64,000 bases of DNA from Eutrema japonicum (taxonomy: Eukaryota > Streptophyta > Magnoliopsida > Brassicales > Brassicaceae), in contig BSQW01000008.1 of the NCBI GenBank assembly GCA_030161315.1, positions 13,454,001 through 13,518,000 on the forward strand, given 5' to 3'. The stretch's first letter is position 1. The number at the start of each line of letters is the position of its first letter. The position numbers and the translations under genes are program-made. Shown here in pieces: positions 56,572 to 64,000 of this stretch. The notes beneath the pieces were generated by a model. That model searched no databases. It saw nothing but the letters and a program-made list of their open reading frames with translations, and was not told the origin of the DNA.

Positions 56572-57879
56572 CTATTACAACCTCTCAAAATGGTTGTTTC
56601 AGGTTAATGAGAAAAACCCTGGATCAAAGGTTTATGTTGAGTTGGATGATAATGGAAAATTCAAATACTCCTTTGTTGCATTTGGTTAATCGATAAGAGG
56701 TTTTGAGCTTATGAGAAGAGTGATTGCTGTAGATGGTACTTTCCTCAAGGGAAAGTTTAAGGGAACGTTGCTTGGAGCTAGTGCACAAGATGGTAACTTT
56801 TCGTTATACCCTCTAGCATTTGGGATAGTTGACTCAGAAAACGAACACGCGTGGATTTGGTTTTTTAGAGGGCTCAAGAGTGTGATCCCAGATGCGTCTG
56901 ATTTGGTGTTTGTTTCAGATAGAGCTCCAGCCATTGCAAAAGCACTTTCAATGATTTATCCACTTGCACATCACGGTATTTGTCGAATTCATCTCTTGAG
57001 GAATATTAAACCAAAGTTTGGAAAAACTGGATTGTTGCCACTAGTAGAAGCTGCAGCTGATGCTTATACTCGTCATGAGTTTTGTGGAATCTTCAGTGAC
57101 ATAAGAAGAAGAAGCCCAAAATTAGCTGATTATTTAGAAGGTTCTGATTTTGCAAAGTGGGCTCGATCTTATGCACCTGCGAACCGGTACAATATTATGA
57201 CAACCAACATTGCAGAGTCGCTGAATTCGATGTTGAACTTGCCTCGCGAGTTGCCTATAATTTCTCTCCTTGAGACCATTAGGTTAACTCTTACAACGTG
57301 GTTTCATGAACGTCGGGAAAAAGCTTCTAAACACAAAAATCTTGTCACACCACGTGTAGTGAAGGAGATGATAGCAAGGTATGATGCTGCAATGAAACTT
57401 GATGTTTTCCAAGTGGACCGATATGAGTTTGAGGTCAAGGACGAAACCCGGAAGTACATTGTTCACCTGGAAAACAAGCAGTGCACTTGCTACGTTTTTG
57501 ACATTGACAGGATTCCTTGTATTCATGCTATTGCTGCTGCTAAGCGCACAAAAAAGGATGAGAACAAGTACGTTGATGATATGTACTTAACGGAAACATG
57601 GGCTAAAGCATATGCTGAGAGCATACATCCGTGTGGAGATTTAACGACCTGTGTTTTTCCAGATTCTGTATCTGAATATTTATGTGCACCACCTACTACT
57701 AAGCCAAGCAGCGGGAGACCTCCGAAAATGAGAAAGAGATCAGCGGGAGAGTTTGGTGTACCCGGTTCAAAGTCTCAAGGACACAAGTGCAGCAGATGTT
57801 GCAGAGGAGGGCACAACAAGAGTACCTGCAAAGTACCTATATGATAGACTTATTACATTTCAAAGTGATTTTATGAAAC

Positions 57880-59300
57880 TTTCCAAAGCTTATCAAACGA
57901 TTTAGTATACTTTACATACTTTTTTAGAAGACTTTACCCATGGAAGTCAACATGAAATATCATTTTTTTTTATATTGTTTTCTGTTTTTGTTCACTTCGG
58001 AAGACTTTCCGAAAAACGTTATTTATGTTCCTAAATACGTTTTATTTTAAAGAAAGGATCAGTTTTCATCATTTGAATCTTTCTTTATTTCAGTTGAAGC
58101 TTTGTTTGCAGCAACACACTTAAAACTCGAACCATCTCTGCACAAATAACAAAGTTATATATCATACTAAATACGTTTCATTCACACGAAAGAATCAGTT
58201 TTCATCATTTGTTCATTTCGGAAATATTTCCGAAATACGTTATATATCTTCCGAAATGGGCAGTTTTCACCATTTGTTCATTTCGGAAGTATTTCTGAAA
58301 TAAGTTATATATCTTCCGAAATACGTTATATATCTTCCGATATGGGCAGTTTTCATCATTTGCTCATTTCGGAAGTATTTCTGAAATAAGTTATATATCT
58401 TCCGAAATAAGTTATATATCTTCCGATATGGGCAGTTTTCATCATTTGTTCATTTCGGAAGTTTTTCTGAAATACGTTATATATCTTCCGAAATAAGTTA
58501 TATATCTTCCGAAATGGGCAGTTTTCATCATTTGTTCATTTCGGAAGTATTTCTGAAATACGTTATATATCTTCCGAAATACGTTATATATCTTCTGAAA
58601 TGGGCAGTTTTCAGCATTTGTTCATTTCGGAAGTATTTCTGAAATAAGTTATATATCTTCCGAAATACGTTATATATCTTCCGAAATGGGCAGTTTTCAT
58701 CATTTGTTCATTTCGGAAGTATTTCTGAAATACGTTATATATCTTCCGAAATAAGTTATATATCTTCCGAAATACGCTATATATTTCCAAGAAAGGATCA
58801 GTTTTCATCATTTATTCATTTCCGAAGTATTTCTGAAATAAGTTATATATCTTCCTAAATACGTTTCAATAAAGAATCATTTTGAATCATTTGTTATTGA
58901 ATACTTCATTTTAAAGAAGGGATCAGTTTTCATCATTTGAATCTTTCTTTATTTCAGTTAAAGCTTTGTTTGCAGCAACACACATAAGAACTCGAATCAT
59001 CTCTGCACAAATAACAAAGTTATATATCATCCTAAATACGTTTCATTCACACGAAAGAATCAGTATTCATCATCTGTTCATTTCGGAAGTATTTCTGAAA
59101 TTAGTTATATATGTTCCGAAAGGGTCAGTATTCATCATTTGTTCATTTCGGAAGTATTTCTGAAATACGTTATATATCTTCCGAAATACGTTATATATCT
59201 TCCGATATGGGCAGTTTTCATCATTTGTTCATTTCGGAAGTATTTCCGAAATATGTTATATATCTTCCGAAATACGTTATATATCTTCTGAAATACTTTA
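57880..59300. repeat. TTTCGGAA minisatellite array with exon pieces
   Basis: Units of about 85-125 bp contain 'gttcatttcggaagtattt', 'ctgaaatacgttatatatc', 'ttccgaaat' and 'gggcagttttcatcatttg'. At least eight occur at 58190-58800 and three at 59070-59290. Each unit has the inverted pair tttcggaa...ttccgaaa. At 58095-58160 and 58955-59030, 'agctttgtttgcagcaacac' and 'tctctgcacaaataacaaag' match the start of the last Ulp1-like exon and its intron (61990-62062). Related single units occur in MULE introns (49560, 49925). Confidence 0.85.
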
Positions 59301-59313
59301 TTTCATTGTGTAG

Positions 59314-59372
59314 ACAAAACAACAACACATTTGTTCTGATGCTTCATTTACGCACGGAAATCAACAGGAAAT
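59314..59372 (+). pseudogene. Detached copy of a small MULE exon
   Basis: acaaaacaacaacacat...atgcttcatttacgcac and ggaaatcaacagg match the MULE exon at 49680-49730 (and 50010-50060) with a few changes, but the acceptor and donor context is degraded. It lies at the end of the minisatellite array. Confidence 0.7.
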
Positions 59373-59680
59373 ATCGTTATATTTGTTGCTAAATGTGTAT
59401 CATTTTCAAGAAATGATCAGTATTCATCATTTGTTCATTTCAGAAGTCAAGATAATAAAGATGCAGATTGCATAAAACTACAATATTACGAGTACTAAGT
59501 TAACAATAGAAATTCAAACATAACATAACAAAGTTACAAAGATAGTAGTGGTCCGGACATAAAATAAAAGATGACCAAACTAAAAGAAATGAAATAAAGT
59601 AGTTTGAAACTAAAAGAAATGTTCATAACATGACATCATAAAATAAAAGATAGTTATAGATTTGAAGATAATAAAATCGA

Positions 59681-60863
59681 TCATTCTTCCATCTCTTTTG
59701 AACATGCTCTCGCTATTGATTCGTATGCCTCCTTATCTTCTCTGTAGAGTTTAGCGATTTCTTCCACAAAATGATCATCATCGCTTATCATCGGTTCCGC
59801 CAACATCTCGTGAATCTTCGTGAGAACCTGATTTCACAAAATTTAAAACACTAAACGATAGCATTCTCATTGTATTTCAAAATTAAACGAGATCACACGT
59901 CTATAACTTATGAATCACACATATGAGACGTGTGATCTCGCTTAAGTGTCGATTAAATGAGTCTATATCAACATCGACGAGATCACACGTCTATAATACT
60001 TAACAACAGATTGAATTGATTTTGAAGTATTTTAGGTAGATGAACCACAATTACAACCTTTTTAATAGTCGATTAAATGAGTCTATATCAACATCTTCTA
60101 TCAAGTTTTTATTTTAACTAGACGTATTTTTTTGATTTGAGCATCGAAAAGTCATGGAAAAAATGTTCTTATATCATATAATAATAGCTTTGATCCACTA
60201 TTTAATAGTTTGTCGACCATAAAAGAGTGAACTTTTTTGTTGAAATAGTGAATAAAAATGACAAATGACAAACTTAAAAACAATTTTGAAGACAGGACTA
60301 TTCTTCAGTTTCTAACTAGTAGTACTAGTTTTTAGCCCAAATAAACCAAACGAATCCAAAAACTTATGAATCACACATATTTCAAATTTCAAGTAATGGG
60401 ACTCAAAATTCTTACGTGATAGAGGGTATAAGAGGGACTATAGTGATCTCGCTTCAGAATCTTGTGAAAGATATTTCCTTGGTCGCTGATATTAGGGTGA
60501 AACATTTTGGTTTTGAAAAACATCTGTAAAACCATATATAAGTAAATCAAACGTTTTAGGATTCTTTGTTAAATATATAAAAATTACATACCTTTGGCGG
60601 ACTGAAAGGATAATCTGGAGGGTAATGAATTGTCATCTTGAAGGCTCCTCCCTCATACGGAGTGTTTAGAGGTCCCATGAGAGTTGCTTCCCAGTGAAAT
60701 TCGTTGTCACCCACCGGTCCTATATGGAGAGTTGAACAAAACAACATAAGCGACAGATGACACAGAGAAAGGACGAGTGTTTTAAATAGATACCCGCGCT
60801 GAAGAGTGTTGAACGTTTTTTCTGGATTTCGTTGTAATCCCTGGTAATCGCCTTTGACGCCAT
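59681..60863 (-). CDS. E2 ubiquitin-conjugating-like protein, no active-site Cys
   Basis: Four exons with GT-AG borders: 60863-60794, 60719-60592, 60523-60416 and 59827-59681, giving 150 residues, the usual length of a UBC domain. It starts MASKAITRDYNEIQ. Family landmarks follow: GPVGDNEFHWEATLMGP, YEGGAFKMTIHYPPDYPFSP, KTKMFHPNIS (HPN motif). A normal plant E2 then reads GxICLDIL with the catalytic Cys; here it is GNIFHKIL, so the Cys is Phe. The C-terminal helices are present (DDDHFVEEIAKLYREDKEAY). Without that Cys it cannot carry ubiquitin. It could act like a UEV-type partner or be a decaying copy, but there is no stop or frameshift. It is closest to the UBC8-11 group. Confidence 0.75.
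59888..59992. repeat. Hairpin and direct repeat in E2-like intron 3
   Basis: cgagatcacacgtct (59888-59902) is followed by its perfect complement agacgtgtgatctcg (59926-59940) and recurs in direct orientation at 59978-59992. 'gtcgattaaatgagtctata' is also repeated at 59948 and 60069. Confidence 0.75.
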
Positions 60864-61249
60864 TGTTAAGAAAAGGAGGATTATTAAGAGGGTATTTTGG
60901 AACAAAAGAGCAAGACACAGATAAAGAGGAGTCTTAATGTTTTATAGCCGAGTTAGATGTCTCATTTTCGTCAAGCAGTTAATTACGAGAATATTGAAAA
61001 GCCACAATCTTCTGAATCGTCACGTCATTAAGGAGGAATATTGACCACTTTTCGGTACGTTGCCAATTTTCAGATGACAACTTGACTCATTGCAGAGCTC
61101 CCACTATCCTTGAGATTTGTGTAATTTCCTTCAAATTATATTTTTAACTTTTTCTCTTTAATTTTCTTCATTTCAATAGTTAGAAGAACGTACACAAGTA
61201 ATTCAAAATAAAAAGACAGGTTGCATTTGGTCAATGTCCTAGAAAATGT

Positions 61250-61620
61250 ACACAACTTATTTCGGAAGTATTTCCGAAATACGTTATATATCTTCCGAAA
61301 TAAGTTATATATCTTCCGAAATACGTTATATATTTCCAAGAAAGAATCAGTTTTCATCATTTATTCATTTCGGAAATATTTCTGAAATATGTTATTTATG
61401 TTCTTAAAGGGTCAGTATTCATCATTTGGAAATGAAAGAGGAAAATATACACTCAACAGTTTAGAACTGGAATCATCTCTGCACAAATAACAAAGTTATA
61501 TATCTTCCTAAATACGTTTCATTTCCAAGAAAGAATCAGTTTTCATCATTTGTTCATTTCGGAAGTATTTCCGAAATAAGTTATTTATGTTCCGAAATAA
61601 GTTACAAGACGATCCTTTCA
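61250..61620. repeat. More TTTCGGAA units between E2-like and Ulp1-like genes
   Basis: Units at 61258-61375 and 61550-61600, with 'ctgcacaaataacaaag' at 61481, belong to the same family as the array at 57880-59300. Confidence 0.75.
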
Positions 61621-61782
61621 TTACCAAGGTTTGTACTTTCATTTTCAAGAAAGGAACATTTCATTTCTTTCCTAGATACGTTATATAATATGCAGCCACA
61701 ATTACAAAATGTATCGTAATTACAAAATGATAGCGTAAGAAGCTTTCATAACACTGACATTTCAGGAAACATTCTTAACATA

Positions 61783-64000
61783 TTAACCACCAGCAATTTC
61801 TTCAAAGAGATCGCACGCCAACTTGCTTCTTATGTCGTGTGCATTTGCATCAGCAATATTGGACATGTCTTTAATCCCCATTGAATGGCATTCAAGCATC
61901 TTCAACACGAAAAGAGCACAGTTCCTCATCCATAAGGTCCTAGGGATATCTTTTCCTTTTAGTTCTTCAAGCTCATAAGGAACTCGATCCTCATCCATAA
62001 CAGCTTTGTTTGCAGCAGCACACATAAGAACTGGCAGCATCTCTGCACAAATAACAAAATTATATATCTTCCTAAATAAGTTTTATTTTCTAGAAAGGGT
62101 CAGTTTTCATCATTTGTTCATTTCGGAAGTATTTCCGAAATAAGTTATTTATGTTCCGAAATAAGTTATATATGTTCTGAAAGGCTCAGTATTCATCATT
62201 TATTCATTTCGGAAGTATTTCCGAAATACGTTATATATGTTCCGAAATACGTTTCAATAAAGGATCATTTTGAATCATTTGTTAATTTAGGAAAATGAAT
62301 TGATATAAAGTAGAGTTATACCTGCAAATTGTGTCACATGATCAAGAACAATATCCGTTTCCTCGGTCGGATGCCCACACATTGCTATCGTGACTTTGCG
62401 CTTCTTCAGATTTATTGCCATCCCTATCCAATGGCTGCTCTTGAAAGTCATGCCATAGATAACATCAACATCGGTTCCCCATATTTTATTTGGATGCATC
62501 TTCCCACTCGGGACTAGAACAATATCGTCTGTAAAGCCATGATTTTTTTGATCATTTTTAGCTTTTTTGAAGCTTTCATAGCTTGATGACAGTATCTCAA
62601 AGAATTCTTGGTTGATGAATGTAGCTCTTGGGAGATGGTTGTTGTGGAAGTATGCAGCATAGTTATTATTTCTCTTTGCCAACATTGATAGTGTTGCTGA
62701 AATGTGCTGATACAGGCATTTTGATATTTTAGGAAAGAGTCAAACGCATTTACGAATGCCTTCGTAAAACCAGTTTTTAAAGTAATTACCTCATCTGTCA
62801 TAGGAATTTCCGGATTCTCTAGTCTAGTAAACCATGATGTTGATACAGACTTTCCATCAATCATGATTCTGCATTTATTAGTTGAAACCAGTTAGTAACA
62901 CCTAAGAATTTCTTATTATCGATGTATAAGTTTTAAAGATGTACCAACCTTTGTCCTTTCTTGTTCTTCCAATCAAAAAATCTTGTAATCTTTTTCATAT
63001 CAGGTGTGAGGAAAGGATCTAATACTGGATTTACCACCGGAGTTATCTTTAACGCCGGGTTTTTTGGAGCACGGTACGGAGTCTTGCTAGCGTTAGATAC
63101 TTTGACTTCGCGAGCTGTCCGTCTTAAGAAAACGTTCTCAGGCTGATTTAAAGTTTCTTTCTTCAACCTTTTCTTAGCATTTTCCACAGCGTCATCCTCT
63201 TTCTTGGATTCAGCTTGTTTTCTTTTTGTAACACCAGCATTCTTCTTTGATGCTTCCACCTCATGTGCCTTATCACATTTCTGGTAGATAAGAACCTGTG
63301 GTTGCCAGCGTCCTTTCTCACACTTAGAAATTACTTCATTCCAGCCATTGATCACCTGAAGATATTACATTAAATGAGTGGGAATAGTGTATATGACTTC
63401 AAAGTCAAAAGTGTATTTCAAATAGTCTTATTACCTTCACATTTTTGTCATCGTACATGACCCACTGATCGCGTAACCCGTGGCCATGTCTATATGCAAA
63501 GCATTGATAATGCTTTCCATAATAACAAACCTGGATTTGCAGAGAAATAGCAAAAAGATCAATGTCCAGACGGAAAACACAAATTAAGTTTGAAAACATG
63601 TAGTTAATTAAATTACAACACGTACCATGGAAGCTAAGCTATATGTGGTTTTAGACTCCAGACCCCGGTACATGATGCTGATGTCAATCTCGGGTTTCAA
63701 TACTGCAAGATTAGCTGCTATGACTTCTACAGCCTCTTTGATATCTTGCCAACCTAAAACTGGCAGCCACAATATAAATAGAGCGTTAAGACATATATTT
63801 AGCAGTGATCTAAAATAGGTTTCCTATCATCAGACTCCTAAAAAAAGAGTTTTACCTATAGTAAAAACATGTGGGGGAGTACTGAGAAATTTGTGTACAT
63901 GGTTGCGTTTCCCACAACCACCAGCTTCAGTATCACAGGACAGTGGATCGTCTGTATCCACAAGATCCAGAAGTTCTTCGAACGATTTCTTAGCGTGTTT
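61783..64000 (-). CDS. Chimeric UCH-related / Ulp1 protease-like gene, partial
   Basis: The minus-strand gene enters from the right edge. Exons are 64000-63856, 63759-63626, 63530-63435, 63355-62949, 62868-62322 and 62042-61783, all with GT-AG borders. The first four give a UCH-related (DUF629-type) segment: GGCGKRNHVHKFLSTPPHVF, LGWQDIKEAVEVIAANLAVL, YRGLESKTTYSLAS, YYGKHYQCFAY, QWVMYDD. A Lys-rich linker follows (KKRLKKE), then a Ulp1-like C48 peptidase: KIWGTDVDVIYGMTFKSSHW (with the His), GHPTEETDIVLDHV, then RNCALFVLKMLECHSMGI with the Cys. The canonical GxDCG is RNCAL, and the expected Asp after the His looks replaced. A frame change lies in 62690-62830. Stop at 61783. Confidence 0.75.
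62090..62260. repeat. TTTCGGAA units inside Ulp1-like intron
   Basis: Two to three units of the same minisatellite lie in the last intron, next to the exon whose start is copied in the array at 57880-59300. This intron is thus the probable source of the array. Confidence 0.75.

Larger units (their letters stand above)
49041..57844 (+). pseudogene. MULE transposase (MURA), split by an LTR element
   Basis: Exon 1 (49041 to about 49363) starts MVEIYCVCGEWRTNENLQCE. Short exons follow (QNNNTCSNASFTHGNQQ type, present twice). The main exon starts before 50251 and has the MuDR DNA-binding domain (FKNKDELMLHMRKWAL, CSWRMRTSKL, YNHKHTC). At 50758 a 5.8-kb LTR element is inserted. The gene resumes at 56577 with SKWLFQVNEKNPGSKVYVEL, a TAA at 56687-56689 (FG-stop-SIRGFELM), then the MULE catalytic core (VIAVDGTFLKGKFKGTLLGA, VFVSDRAPAIAKAL, NIAESLNSML). 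A SWIM zinc finger (CTCYVFDIDRIPCIHAI) and a zinc knuckle (CSRCCRGGHNKSTC) end it at 57844. Apart from the insertion and one stop it is well kept. Confidence 0.85.
48520..64000 (+). mobile_element. Large Mutator-like element (MULE) region, right end outside
   Basis: The left border is near 48520, where 'gaaattgatcaaaatggcac' and 'tcaccaaactagcaccct' resemble end sequences of Arabidopsis MULEs. A MURA transposase lies at 49041-57844 and E2-like and UCH/Ulp1-like genes lie in opposite orientation at 59681-64000. A shared TTTCGGAA-type repeat occurs in introns and spacers of all of them, tying them together as one element or one family. Arabidopsis Kaonashi MULEs are known to carry Ulp1-like genes. 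The right end and target duplication were not seen, so the limits are inferred. Confidence 0.65.

Noticed and set aside
58190..58800. CRISPR-like array
   Set aside because: The repeats are long, degenerate and without unique spacers, in a plant nuclear context; they are a minisatellite.

Overview
This window is nuclear DNA of a flowering plant, most likely a Brassicaceae. It has AT-rich intergenic DNA, GT-AG introns, CACTA elements with CACTACAAGAAA ends, Stowaway MITEs, a Cassandra-type solo LTR containing 5S rRNA-like sequence, an Athila-like tRNA-Asp primer binding site, and a relic gene that closely resembles Arabidopsis GASA12. All assignments come from reading motifs, splice sites and repeat boundaries by eye; no database search was run.

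Layout. (1) 1-5.4 kb: an unrecognised minus-strand exon fragment at the left edge, then a decayed PIF/Harbinger element (about 2190-5445). (2) 5.4-13.1 kb: host block A, with a spliced gene for a small secreted cysteine-rich protein (7585-8486), a GASA-domain relic (9455-9700) and a broken gene of 11-residue repeats (9757-10163), plus a SINE and two Stowaway MITEs. (3) 13.1-24.0 kb: a four-part insertion stack in block A. A 5'-truncated LINE (flanked by aacgtttgtat on both sides) contains an almost complete CACTA element (13236-22532, AAA target duplication) and an unrelated solo LTR (22873-23441). The CACTA itself contains the Cassandra solo LTR (13852-14248). (4) 24.4-29.1 kb: a short-LTR Copia element with a deleted reverse transcriptase. 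(5) 29.4-36.2 kb: a non-autonomous CACTA element carrying fragments of an SnRK2 kinase, a tau glutathione transferase and a transposase-associated domain, with a second CACTA element nested inside. (6) 36.2-43.8 kb: host block B, a diverged copy of block A with the second cysteine-rich gene (37500-38735), a GASA12-like pseudogene and an intact 134-residue gene of 11-residue repeats (42066-42470). (7) 42.7-48.5 kb: Helitron ends and a better preserved Harbinger element. (8) 48.5-64 kb: a large Mutator-like (MULE) region. Its MURA transposase gene is split by a very young Athila-like LTR element with two 1493-bp LTRs that look identical. Downstream, on the minus strand, lie a ubiquitin-conjugating-enzyme-like gene without the catalytic cysteine and a chimeric gene joining a UCH-related segment to a Ulp1-type SUMO protease segment.

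How it fits together. The host genes are a few small secreted or helical peptide genes duplicated as a block and heavily interrupted by transposons. The most unusual part is the right end, where a MULE is associated with E2-like, UCH-related and Ulp1-like genes, all from ubiquitin/SUMO pathways, and with a TTTCGGAA-type minisatellite that contains copies of exon pieces from these genes. Other candidates for new biology are the 11-residue-repeat protein family, the paired cysteine-rich peptides, and an approximately 560-bp palindrome at the 3' side of the CACTA transposase gene.
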